Positions 25,583 to 36,355 of a DNA stretch of 64,000 nucleotides are shown in pieces. The position numbers and the translations under genes are program-made. The stretch lies in contig VZTG01007653.1 in NCBI GenBank assembly GCA_013397845.1, positions 2,778,831 through 2,842,830 on the forward strand, given 5' to 3'. Within the stretch, counting starts at the first letter, position 1. Each line of letters begins with the position of its first letter. This DNA is from Melanocharis versteri. Its lineage: Eukaryota; Chordata; Aves; Passeriformes; Melanocharitidae. A model generated the notes under the pieces. It saw only the letters and a list, made by a program, of their open reading frames with translations. It was not told the origin of the DNA and did no database searches.

Positions 25583-25847
25583 GGGAGGGACGGAGAGATG
25601 CACAGCTGCTGAGTCCACAGGCAGTGTAGGGTGTGAGCTAGTCAAGGCGTATCGGTGATTATGGGAACAGACAACTGGACACGGGCAGCAGGGTAGACAG
25701 ACAGCCAGATGGAAAGAGACTGAAAGGATGGAAAGAGGTTGGCCTGTGTGCTAAGAGCCTGGCTGTCCCACTGCACACAAAAGGAGAGAGCACCTGACCC
25801 AGCACAGGGCAAGGTGCTGACGGAGCTGTGCCGGGAGAAGGTGAAGT

Positions 25848-26000
25848 GTGCCCACACACGCGGCCGCACGCACGCACACGCCACCTCCCAGCCCGCACAG
25901 TCACCCAGGCACGCCCCCTGCAAGGACACTGCACACTCGGGACACACACGCAGCACACACACGCTGGACACACACGCAGGACACACACATACACATTTAC
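25848..26000 (+). repeat. CA-rich degenerate tandem repeat
   Basis: The segment carries GCACGCACGCACACG followed by repeated GACACACACGCAG-type units near 25,938-25,990, each about 13 to 27 bases. It is a short variable-unit array derived from CA simple repeats. The open frames through it (His/Thr-rich) are compositional. Confidence 0.75.
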
Positions 26001-26764
26001 TCACTGGTGTTTCCACGCCACCGTGCACCACCTTGCATAGAACCCCTAGAAACCCAGAGCTCCTCTAAAGAATGAGGTGCTTCTCTTCTCCACGTAGACC
26101 CTGCTCCTACCTACAAGGTTGCACATCTGTATGAAGATGCACACGTGATAATTCAGACAACCATCACACAACGCCACATCAGCTCCACCCAGCCTATTCC
26201 ACCTCTCCTATGAGTACACAGCAAAAACATTTTTATACAGCAGAGCGAATAGTGATCCCTGCACAAATGCACGCGAAACACCCAAACATGTCTACCACGC
26301 ACCAGCTCCTGACCCTCCATACAGAACTGTCACTGCACAAACACACAGCGTTTAATGAGCCCACTCCCACGGCAGAGACCAGAAAAAGTGCCAGGTACAA
26401 ACGCATCCATATCAGTGCAAACACCACACTAGCAAATTATGTATCTGCAAGAAAATGAGGGCACATAAAACATCCTCATGCACTCAGGAACATAAGTCAA
26501 GCAAGCACCAGTGGCTGTATATCACACACAAATATACTCTACTTATGAGTTGCCTGCAGCATACAAACTGATCGTATCAGATACTGTTACCTACCTAAAC
26601 TCAGCCCACACAGTAGCAAAGCATCCTTCTGGATCCTAAACGACAAATCCACCAGACATATTCTGTCACATGGAAAACACAAATACTCATCAACATCCAA
26701 CACAGGCAGACAAACACAAACTAGACATGAGATACAGAGAGCCAGCATCACCCACCCCCCCCAT
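26001..26764. other. non-coding stretch, CA-biased
   Basis: This 760-base segment is poor in G on the plus strand and full of ACA and CAC words, probably a decayed extension of the neighbouring CA-rich repeat. No gene is recognised. Confidence 0.45.
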
Positions 26765-26816
26765 CAAAAAAAAAAAAAAAGAAGAAAAAGGAAAAAAAAA
26801 GGGGAAAAAAAAGACA
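26765..26816 (+). repeat. A-rich / purine tract
   Basis: Fifteen or so A bases followed by GAAGAAAAAGG and further A and G blocks. It could be a decayed poly-A tail or simple repeat; no recognisable retrosequence precedes it. Confidence 0.8.
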
Positions 26817-27127
26817 TTTCTAAAAGTTATGAAGTTGGAACTCACTTTGGAGACAGCTGTATTATTCTGTGCAAGTGCATGAGTGCATATGCACACACAC
26901 ACACACTCCACTGCCACACCAAATCTGCTTTAACTGCCTCCATCTCTGAGATTTTTTCCTTTTTTTTTTCCCCCCGCTTTTTCTAATTCTGCCCATTCTA
27001 CAATCTCCCATGTGTCTGTCCATGGACAGGAGTTGCTGCTCCGGGGGGCAAAGTCTCTGGAGCGGAAAGCCTGTAAAAGCATCCACACTCGTCCCTTCTC
27101 TTTCCCTCCGTTCTGGTGTTAGATGTG

Positions 27128-27150
27128 CATAATTTGCATGCAAAGAAGAG
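27128..27150. promoter_or_regulatory. overlapping inverted octamer (POU-type) site
   Basis: ATTTGCAT at 27132-27139, a perfect octamer on the minus strand, overlaps ATGCAAAG at 27138-27145, a near-octamer on the plus strand, making a palindromic paired site. Octamers bind POU-domain factors and palindromic arrangements can bind POU dimers. The site lies in an otherwise unremarkable AT-richer patch. Binding is inferred. Confidence 0.35.
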
Positions 27151-30100
27151 TGTGCAGTCCTACCAGCCCCGAGTGCTCTGAAATTGGCTGATAGTGGCAT
27201 CGGGGGACGTGACTGCAAAACCTAAGCGTGGCAAAGAAGTACACAAACCCTTATGGGAAGTGGAGATTTGGCCAGGAAAGCGCCGGCTTCCCCCAGGCCC
27301 CAGGGAAGACAAAGAGATACACGAGGTGGGTAAGAGGGGGCAAGGGAATGAAAGGAGATCGGCCCAGCACCAGGGACAGCACAGCGAGCGCTCTGCCAGG
27401 CTTGTTTAACAAGCTCGGCAGTGTCACAGCGTGATGCTGCCAGCGATGACGGACAATAATCAGGGTTCGACATCAGGGCAAGCAAGCGTACCTGTGTGCC
27501 CCCGGGAGATGGGAGAGGCAAGGGAAGGCATGGGCTTTGCAGCGGGGAAGAGCAGCTGGGTGTGGGTGCAGCTGTAGGACGTGTGGTGCGGGGGTCCATG
27601 GCTGCACTGGGATCACTGGAGCAGTGGTGGCACGGATAAAAACGAAACGGCTCACAGGCAGAAAAAAGGCTGGCATAGGCGTGGCTTAGACACAGGCAAT
27701 GCAGGGGTTGCAGTCGGGTCCAGCCCCAGGCACATGGAGGAAATGTGGAAGGAGTCCCATAAGCTCCTGTCCTGTGCTGTTGGACAGCATGGGCTTCCAG
27801 CACGTGTCGATACACCTCAGTGTAGGTCAGTGGAGCGTACATCGCAATGGCCTCTTTCAGGAGCTCTCTGTCCTCACACACATTACATGCCCCAGCACCC
27901 TCCTTCCACAGTCCTTTAGCAAACGCCCTCAGCCCCTTCCCAGTGCATGTGCACTTTCCACACCATTACTCTGGCATGCCAACTCTCCGCTCCCCAAAGC
28001 CACCTACTTCAGCACGCTCCCACCTCCCCGTGCTTGCACCACATCCATGTTCATGTGGCAGCATCTGAGGAGCCAGAAAAAACATGTGGGGAAGCCCCCA
28101 CTGCCACCTCAGTCCCAAACGGCCCTTCTTCCCCTCTGCCTTCACTGGTGCCACCACCATTCACTTTTCTGAAGCACTTTGAAGGAGTAGAAATTTCCTC
28201 TCTCTCTCAGCTGAGCTTGGCCCATGCACCCAGGCAATTTCAGCTTGCTAGGAACGTCAGTGCCTCGGCACTGTGCTCAATTGTACCTGCGTGCCTCTTC
28301 CCACAAACATCCATTGTGCATTACAGCAGATGAATAATTTAATGCTGAAAGGGGACAAGTGAGAGAGTCTTTTGGGTCTCAGCAAGGCACATGTATAAAG
28401 CAGAGTAGAGATGGAGCTGCCTCATTTGGTCAAAGCTAGCAGATGCTGCCAAACGTAGAAAAGACTGAAGTGCTACTTGGGTTAAAGTACGGTCATGAGG
28501 GCAATTTAAAGAGGCATTTGGACTCGGAATTTCTAATAGGTCTGAGAGTGACACAGAGGTGTTGTGTGTGGATGGGCAAGGAGGATCTTCACCTCTGAGA
28601 CACTTAGCACTGACCTAAGCAGCTGAAGAGAGCCACTAGCGGAAAAGGGAACCATCATCCTAAACTGACCTGCAAACCATCTGCTCCTATGCTTCAGAGG
28701 CATGGAAGAAGTATCACGACTGGCTAAAGAAAGAAAAAGGGATTGAGAAAGCACAGCAAACAGGAGCTGAGTGGGATGCATATGTGTGTTTGCACGTGAG
28801 CATCAGTGTTCATCTCAAAGGGATGCCACATCACGGTTTTGTGGTGGCACGCAGGGGGACCTGGAAGACACAAACACGTGTCTGTCAGTGCTGCCCTGAG
28901 TGAGCCCATCTACATGGGATAATGCTGAAATGGGGCAGCATGGACAATGTGGTGCCACGTCTGCAAGTGGGTGTGCAGGAATGCATGGCCTCTGGTGAGC
29001 ACCTGTGTGTTGGTGCTGTGCATGTGCCTGCTGTGGGCAGTGGATGCCTGGTTTGGATGTCTGGGATGTGCATGTGTGCATCAAGTGCTGCAGTGCAGGG
29101 TGAACAGTGACTGTGTGTATGAGTCTGTTCCTTGCTGAGAACACCGGCGCATTTGTGAGGTGTCAGAGGGAGCGGTGGGTCCCCTGTGGGCTGCCTCGTG
29201 TGTGTGTGGCAGCATTTACCTCAGTGAGACACTGGTGTGTTCCTGCACACCTGCAGGGCCTGGGGAAAGCAGTGCAGTGCAGCAGCAGCAAACTATGGGA
29301 GTGTGCATGTGCTGGAAAGCACTCCTGGGAGCATCCAGGTTTGCAGGCACAGGATCCCCTCTCAGGGTGGAACAGTCCGTCTGGCTCCTGCGCTGCCTCT
29401 CCTCCTGGTCTCCGCTTTTCCTTTCTCGCCTTCCCTCAGCTCCCCTTGCTCACTGGCAGCAGCATGCTCTGCCCTGGGAACCAACTCCCACTCACCACAC
29501 AGGGAGGGAACTCCTTTCTTAGCAGTTCCCTGGTATTTTCCCATATTGAGAGCCAGAAAGTGAAGAAAAAACTTGCTGGGCAACCTGAACTGGACCTATT
29601 CCCTTTCCATGTCCTTATCCCCCTTTACAACCCACAGGAACTGCATTACAAACTCACAGACTTTCACCCAAACCCACAAACTTCCACCCCCAAGCCCCAA
29701 ACACTACAAACCAGACTCAGCTTGAATCCGAGCCATGGGCCATCTCAGGCTGACACAGCTCGGGTAGGGCAACTCAAGGTAGCAGAGTTAGGAGAGAGCG
29801 GTCCCTGTAGCTGGAAATAGGGAGAGGCTCCTGCAGCTGCAGCCATACCTGTCTGACTTCCAGCTCCCCAGACAGAATCACCCATAGCTGGGGTTGAAGT
29901 AAGAAATTTACGCAGGAATTGCAGTCAGCACAGCTCAAACTCACGCTTCTGGAGCCAAAGCAACATGTCTTAGCTGCTCTGTTACTGCTCCTATCAGAAG
30001 GCTAAACCTTCAGCCAGATCCCACTTCCAGGGGAACTTCCAGGATGGGTCCAAAGCACAGAGCCTGTCCACTTGCAGCATCTCCTAGGGCACTGGGACTT

Positions 30101-31079
30101 GAGCAAGAAGAAAACCCCAAAGACATTTCTTTATTTCTTTAGCCAATGCTGCAGATCACTACCTTCCTCCCAAACACCCTACCTGGAGCTCTACTTGTTT
30201 GTTCTGAGGCTGATCTAAATTACTAAACTACCCAAACTAAAATGCAAACAACTGGCCTCCATTTCAGGATTTGCTTTTGCCCTATATCTCACTTCACACC
30301 TATTCCCTCTGGAGGACAAAACTAGCACAAAGAAGCCACTTGTGAAAATATGCACACCTTCCCTGGAAGGCTTCGTGGGCTCCCAGTAAGACCCAGTATC
30401 ACCCAGGACCAGAAACATACAGTTTTGCCATGAAATGAAGCCTTAACACTTAAGCACCATCTGTTTTTTTCTCAACTGCAATCCTGAATCTGTGGTATCC
30501 CCAAACTTCACTCAATCCTATGCACTGAAAGCTTCACCTCTGAGCTCCATTTTGAACCCTTTAATTTGTCTCCAGTTTTCTTCTGAACTCAGCCTTTCAC
30601 TTTACACGTGAGAGCGCTCAGTACCAGATCCCTTCTCTGATGTTTTCTCCACACCATACAAGACGACAGGCTGGGAGAGTCTGGCTCTCTGATCCACTGC
30701 GCAGCGGCAGTCACGACCCACAGTGCAGGTCTCCAGGAGGCAGGACAGGATTTGCCAGATTTTTTTTCCCTACAGAGGAGCCCTGCTCATGGCTTAGACA
30801 GTTTGGGTGAGCTTTTCACTGCTAGCAATCACAACCAGGAAAATAGCCCTCTGTGCTAATATTCAAATGTCCACCACAAAAAGCACAGAACCAGCCTCAG
30901 CACCTGTTTCGGGCTCTCCCCTGTGCAGCACCACAGCATTGCTACTCCAGTTCTTCCCCCACAGTGAGGTGTTTCCCTCCAGCCCTTCTCAGCTTCATGA
31001 GCAGCTCCTGCTGATGCCTTTCCCGCATCCTGCCCTGCAGCTCTGCCAGCTTTCCAGGCCCCACCAGGCATATGGAGAG
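27151..31079. other. unique non-coding stretch, TG-biased in part
   Basis: No gene is recognised. Positions about 28,780-29,130 are rich in TGTG and GTGC words and look like decayed TG simple sequence. Frames of 219 codons (minus, 27,222-27,881) and 237 codons (plus, 29,107-29,820) cross this area but lack domains and are read as chance. Confidence 0.4.
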
Positions 31080-31290
31080 TGAGCCCCTGATTACCATTCA
31101 AGCTGGATTCTCATTAGGCTGAAATGCCCCTCCAGGAGATCCATTAACAGTCCATAAGGTTAACATAATCCAGCCAGTCTTGTGTGGTCTCTGCCCAAAT
31201 TCCCTATTACATTAACAATCTTGAGCCTTAATTAGCATGTGAGGCAGAGGTGGCATTATTAATGGAGATAATATGGAGCATTAAGAATAA
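31080..31290. other. AT-rich candidate conserved non-coding element
   Basis: Several ATTA-core words in 200 bases (CTGATTACC, TCATTAGGC, CCATTAACAG, ACATTAACAATC, CTTAATTAGCATG, TATTAATGG) stand out from the flanks. Such clustering is typical of developmental enhancers bound by homeodomain factors. Conservation was not testable. Confidence 0.35.
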
Positions 31291-33725
31291 ACAGGTCAGG
31301 CTGTCTCTCCCCCACCATGCATGCAAATCCTCTTCTGTGCAGAAACAGCGTGAGCTTCCCCCATGAGCAGCACGCGTGAGGGGCTGGGGTGCCGCAGACC
31401 AAAGACAAACCCTGGGGCGTACAGCCAGGCTGCTGCAGGAGGATGGTGGGGAGGAAACGAGATCCCAGAGAGACCCTTCATCTGCCTGGGAGAAGAGGGG
31501 CTGATAATGGGAAGACCACAGTGTGGCAAGTCCCGTGAGGCAAATCCTTGCACCGGGAAGGAGCAGTCATGACCTTGGCTAATCCAGCCATCCCATCTTT
31601 GTGGGAGGCTTGGGAAAGCAAGGCCAAGGTTATGTGAATTGCTATTCCCTTGCATGTTCAGTTCATGCTGCCGTGTGTGTGCACATAGGATAACACAATG
31701 AGTGTATGGGCTTGAACACCACGTGTAAGGAGGGGGTGTCTGTCTGGGGGGGACAGGCTGCAGGAACCGGCTGCAGCTGTGCAAAACGCTCCTCATGAGT
31801 CTCCTTTCTGACCACTGAGCCCCAGTACTCTGAGAATACAGGACAGGACAGAGGGGCTTCAGGTGGAGGAGAGAAGCGGTCACTTGGGGCACCAGAGAAT
31901 AAATGATGGAGGCTCCAGCTTGGAGTAGATTGACCATGTGGTGGGGAAGGGACAGGTCCTTTTTCATACAGGCTGGTGGCTGGCTGCACAGCTGGCTGGT
32001 CAAATCAGCTTGGTCATCACAGGTGAAGGGGCAGCCTGGGGCAGCCCCTCTCCCAGCCCAGGCAGAGCCAGCACGGGTTAGAGTAGAGGAGGGGAGGACT
32101 GGTGCTGCCAGCAGCAGTGAGGAGCTGGGGCAGCAAAGGGTCAGGGATGCACTGAGTGTCAGCCAGCAGAAATTGCAAGCCTGACACTTTCTTCTAATAC
32201 AAGCACTTGCAAAACCATAAGGCAAAACAGGGGAGGAGGGAAGCAGAAGCAGCTAAGCCAAGGAAGCAGAGCCTAATGACAGGACCTCTGGACTGCTAAT
32301 TCACTTCCAGCAGCACCCAGCAGGATGGGGACAAAGAGAGAAGAGTGTCTCAGGGACCCACAACTGCAGGGAATGGCTTCCCAGCTTGTTCCCGAGGTCT
32401 GACCCATGCTATTCCAGCATGGCTCCGTTGTGCTCAGTGTGTCCCTCCAGGCTTTGCAGAAGGGCTTGCACTGAGGCCAACGATCCCTGAAGCACAGTGA
32501 TATCCCTGTGCCTTGGCCCTGGAGCACTCGGCCAGTGCTAAGTAGCCTTGCTTAGCAGGGAGCAGTGCCTCAGGCTGGGCTGCTCTCTCCCAGGGCTGCA
32601 CTCAGCATCAGCCCAGCTGCCTTCGCATGCCCAGAGATGCAGCAGACAACAGCAGAAGCCCTGAGCAGAGCCCAGCTCTTCCACTTTCCAGCACAGCAAG
32701 TTCCCACTCCCCCAGGCCCACCAGCCAGCCCCTGCCAAATCCATTTGTCCAATCTTGCACTTTCTACTAATCCTGTTGAGCTATCCTTTAAGTTGCTCTG
32801 AGGCAGAGATGATAGAAAAATACAAAGATGCCTTAAGAAGCTTCCCCTGACCTTGCTCAATTCAAGATAAAGGGCTTTGATTTAAAAAATTACAGTGGGG
32901 GTCTGTCACTGATCCATTGCGTGGATTAAAGGAAAACAAACAGAGACACAGGATGCAGCTAATGCTAGGTGAGCAGACAGGGAGGAGAGAAAGGTTACAA
33001 CCAGCATGGGGGAGGAGAAAACAAAAGAAAGGACAGAAAGTGAGAGGGGAGGAAGGAAAAATAACTTCTCCCTTGCCATCTCCACACTTGACTATTGGTA
33101 GAAAAGCTTTGTACACTCATGATGTTGTACAACATGTCCCACCACCTTCCTTGGTCTGTAAGGAAGAGCGAGGCAGCTGCACTCTCTGCGGTGTGTCCCG
33201 CAGGCTGGGGACAGGGTGCTGGAAATGGAGGGGAGCTCCTTGCCCTGTGAGAAGCATCTAGTGGGGTACCTGACTGAAATCCCAAGGAACAAGTGCTTGC
33301 TAAAGAGATTGTCCTCACCGTCTCTCCTTAGGATGTTGTTCAGACCTTTCTTCCTCCACCCCTTGACCCTTCCTTCACACCAGACCTCTCGCCTCGTGTC
33401 CTTCCCTTGCTGACAGTACTGTCCCTCACTCTCCCTGCTGCCTGTCCTGGTCAAGGTCACGCTTGGCAGCATCTAAGCAGACTTCCCACCACCCACCTCA
33501 GTCCCCTACAGCCCTTGACTCGAAGGTTACTCAGAACAATTTTTCTCTGCAGAAGAAGTCATAAGGATGAGTGAGGGCACCTTCTTCTTTCCCTGTACCC
33601 TCCAACATTTGTTGCACCCCACAAGGGCGCTTTCCTCCCTGGCATGAGCCTGTTTCCTCCCTCTGAACCTATTCTGTTTCAAGATCATTCACAAGATGGC
33701 TGATGTTTCATTTTCATTCTTCTTT
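31291..33725. other. unique non-coding stretch
   Basis: It includes the longest open frame of the window (309 codons, minus, 31,296-32,225), which has no domain, no coding-like composition and no conserved motif, so I do not call it a gene. No repeat family is recognised. Confidence 0.4.
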
Positions 33726-33726
33726 T

Positions 33727-34206
33727 ACAGGTATGTTAACCAGAAAAGGAAGGTCAAAGAAGGTGTACACCTCTCATAAACAATGCTGGAAAACGGATAA
33801 CGATGGACGAGGAGAAGGCTAAAGTACTCAACAACTTTTCTTGCCTCAGTCTTCAATGGCAACATTCTTCCCACACCTCTTGAGTGGATGGACAGCAGGA
33901 TGGGGACTTGGAGAGCCAAGTGCTTCCCACTCTAGGTTCAGGTTCATGAGCGCGTGAGGAATCTGGACATACATAAGTCTATGGGGCCTGACAAGATGCA
34001 TCCCAGAGTCCTGAGGGAATTGTCCAATGTAGTTGCCAAGCCACTCTCTGTGATATTGGAAAAGTCAGGGCAGTAAAATAAAGTTCCAGGTGACTGGGAA
34101 AAGGGAAGCACTGTACCCATCTTTAAAAAAGGTAGAAAGGAACTACCTGGGAACTACCAACATGTCAGCCTCACCTCTGTGCCTGGGAAGATCACGGAAG
34201 ATCCCC
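33727..34206 (+). mobile_element. CR1 LINE fragment, ORF2 segment (5'-truncated)
   Basis: The first part matches the CR1 linker before the RT domain (GTTAACCAGAAAAGGAAG, then GACGAGGAGAAGGC and TTGCCTCAGTCTTC). From 33,958 it translates as NLDIHKSMGPDKMHPRVLRE, then NVVAKPLSVILEKSGQ, an in-frame TAA at 34074, VPGDWEKGS and IFKKGRKELPGNY, then HVSLTSVPGKIT. The usual CR1 blocks read SMGPDEMHPRVLREL, VPGDWKKG and DPGNYRPVSLTSVPGKI. Similarity ends abruptly at about 34,205, so the rest of the RT is missing. The copy is less decayed than the 19 kb fragment but dead. Confidence 0.93.
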
Positions 34207-34519
34207 TTCCTATTTTTCAAGCCTCCTCAGAGCCTGCCCAGTATTGTCTTGATGGCCAAGGGCACCTTCAACTGGTTTCAGAATTTTTGCCCAGCCTCTT
34301 CAGCTCCTCCAATACCGTGCTTGGATGTGTGGGCACTGCAGCTGACTCAAATGTTTTCACCTGTGTGGGACCTGGTGCAGCTCATCGCTGCGATGTCACT
34401 TCCCACCTAGCGAAGTGCCATTTTGCCCCATGTCCTGTTGCTAAAAGCTACACAACTGTAGCCAAGAAGGAAGCGGCTGATAGACGCAGAGAGATGAAAG
34501 GTGAAGGGGTACTGGGAAA
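34207..34519. other. unique segment between two CR1 pieces
   Basis: This segment does not resemble CR1 in my reading. It may be inserted sequence or a part too diverged to see. No gene is recognised. Confidence 0.35.
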
Positions 34520-34770
34520 GAGACACCAGAGACCATAAAATGAGACAGGTCTATAAAACCAAAGATGACAAAGGAAGGGTAGAGGAAAGAGGTGCTAACA
34601 GCCTCTTCCCACTCAAAAATCAAGGGTCAGGAAATTAAACCAGAAAGTTACAAGACAAACTGCAAGTTTGTGCTGCACAACTCCCAACTGTGAGATTCTG
34701 AGGATGCTAAAACTTTACCTGACCTCAAAAATTGGCTGGACAAATTCAGGGAAGAAACAAATCCACCAAG
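34520..34770 (+). mobile_element. CR1/L3-like LINE 3' remnant (ancient)
   Basis: The order AAAATGAGACAGGTCTATAAAA, CAGGAAATTAAACCAGAAAG, ACAACTCCCAACTGTGAG and TGGCTGGACAAATTCAGGGA follows that of the 3' region of old amniote CR1 elements (transcribed as KTYKI, then LWNSL, then LDKFR-like codons). Identity is low and many positions differ. It may be a separate, older insertion in the same orientation as the upstream fragment. Confidence 0.5.
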
Positions 34771-36089
34771 AATTATGAAGTGCACAACAGACCTTCCAGC
34801 ACCAGGTCCCTCAAATGTGCATCACTGGAGGCTGAAAGGGTGTTCAGAGGAAGTGGTGCTACACAGTTGTCCTGCCTGTATGCTCTTCCCTCTTTCAGCT
34901 ACAGCTGGAAATACTGCGCTGGAAGTATCACAGACCTGGCTTGGTAAGGTCCTTCTTGTATTCCTATGGCTTTCCATAGCCAGGCTGACCCAGAAGTCAT
35001 GGGCAAAGAGCAGCTCTGAGTAACGGTGTCATTTTGGTGCATTAGATCATTTTGGAGATGGATGGACAAGGCAGAAAACAGAGCTCATTCCAAGAAAGAT
35101 TTTTTTCCCTGACCTAAAGCTGGAAGGAGGTCAGATGTCATTTAAACCAGTCATTCCAGTACAGATCCTTGCTGGGAATAACATCACTGCTCGAGCCCTA
35201 GCTCCCTCAATGCCTATTTCCAGACTTTTCTAAGACCAAATCCCCTTTCCATGTTGGTAAACACAAAGCCCTATAAACAGACCATCTGTAGCAGGTCCAA
35301 CCCCCTTGAATTCCTTTCCATCTCTCTGACCTGTCTATCACACTATTCACGGCAGCCTCTCCACACTAATCCTTTTATTATGATCTCACTCAATTTTCCT
35401 GGCCTATGACTGCAATGAGGAAAAAAAGGAGGGGTATTAATCCTTCTGACCTTGTTGTCCCAATTCTGGGCCATCTGTGACTAGGAATTCAGAGGAGGGA
35501 AGTCTGATCCTCCTGACCCCACTATCAACCCCTTGCTTTGGGAGGTTCAGTTTGTACTGTCCTAGAAAGTTGTTGTGGAAAAGCCCCTTTTTACTTACAG
35601 GCACTTCCTACAAGATTGCTTCCTAGACTACCTCTCCAGCCAGAGAGGGTGGAGGGAATAATGTCCTCCACCTCCATCAGACTATTTACTTATTCCTCCT
35701 GTATCACCTCTCTGCTCCCTCAACAGCAGTGTCTGTGGGTTCTTCCCAGCCACGAGACAGGGAATCAATAAAAGGGGAAAGACAATCAAACATCTCTCAA
35801 AATTTCCCTGGCAATGCTGCAAATAAAGAGGAGGCCTTGCGGCTTGCTCCACTTCCACCACTGGCTGATTGTAGCCTGTTCTTCCCTCCACCCCTTCCCA
35901 CCACCACATTTCCTTGCTGCCAGCAGTTGCATCTCTGTGAACCTGCCAGACTATTTCATAGACAGTTTGAGCACTCACAACAGGAAGCTTGCATGTATCC
36001 TCAAGAGACAAAGATTCTCCTCTTTGCTCAGCTTCACCCATACCTCTGACTTTGCCCATTTTTTGCCACTTTAAACAATCTCCTCCTTT
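34771..36089. other. unique non-coding stretch
   Basis: No gene is recognised. Parts (35,110-35,400) have the texture of old repeat sequence but I cannot assign a family. Confidence 0.35.
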
Positions 36090-36355
36090 CCTTGGTGTTT
36101 ACAGTCCTCAATACATGCAAACTGTTACATATCATCGTTTAGTCAAGCTCTACATATTTTGTTCTTTTAATCTCTCCTCATAAATAAGTACCTTCAGCCC
36201 TTTCATAATTTTTTATTGCTCTTCCCTGAATTCCCTCCAATTTGTCACCCTCCTTCAGCTAGCACGGCACCCAGGTTTGCATGCTAGGTTTTCCAGACTG
36301 GTCTTACTAAGGCCTTGGAAATAACATTAATTCGGTCTCCCTTGTGCTTCAAGGC
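36090..36355 (-). mobile_element. CR1 LINE fragment, 3' part of ORF2 (decayed)
   Basis: Read on the minus strand, the segment gives DKLEGIQGRAIKNYER (about 36,255 down to 36,205), which corresponds to the conserved CR1 block EKLE.VQRRATKMIKG near the end of ORF2. The flanks on both sides fit poorly. It is an isolated, old fragment in the opposite orientation to those at 33.7 and 34.5 kb. Confidence 0.75.

Noticed and set aside
25848..26000. Coding region rich in His and Thr
   Set aside because: The frame is a direct translation of CA-type simple repeats.
26765..26816. Poly-A tail of a processed pseudogene
   Set aside because: No gene-like sequence precedes the A run and no target-site duplication is visible.
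29107..29820. 237-codon plus-strand open frame
   Set aside because: It begins in TG-biased decayed simple sequence and has no recognised family. The first part is repeat-driven (Val/Cys) and the rest looks random.
31296..32225. 309-codon open frame on the minus strand, the longest in the window
   Set aside because: No domain, signal or motif is recognisable, composition is Ser/Pro/Cys-rich, and other frames on the opposite strand are also open. A single unspliced vertebrate gene of this kind would need independent support.
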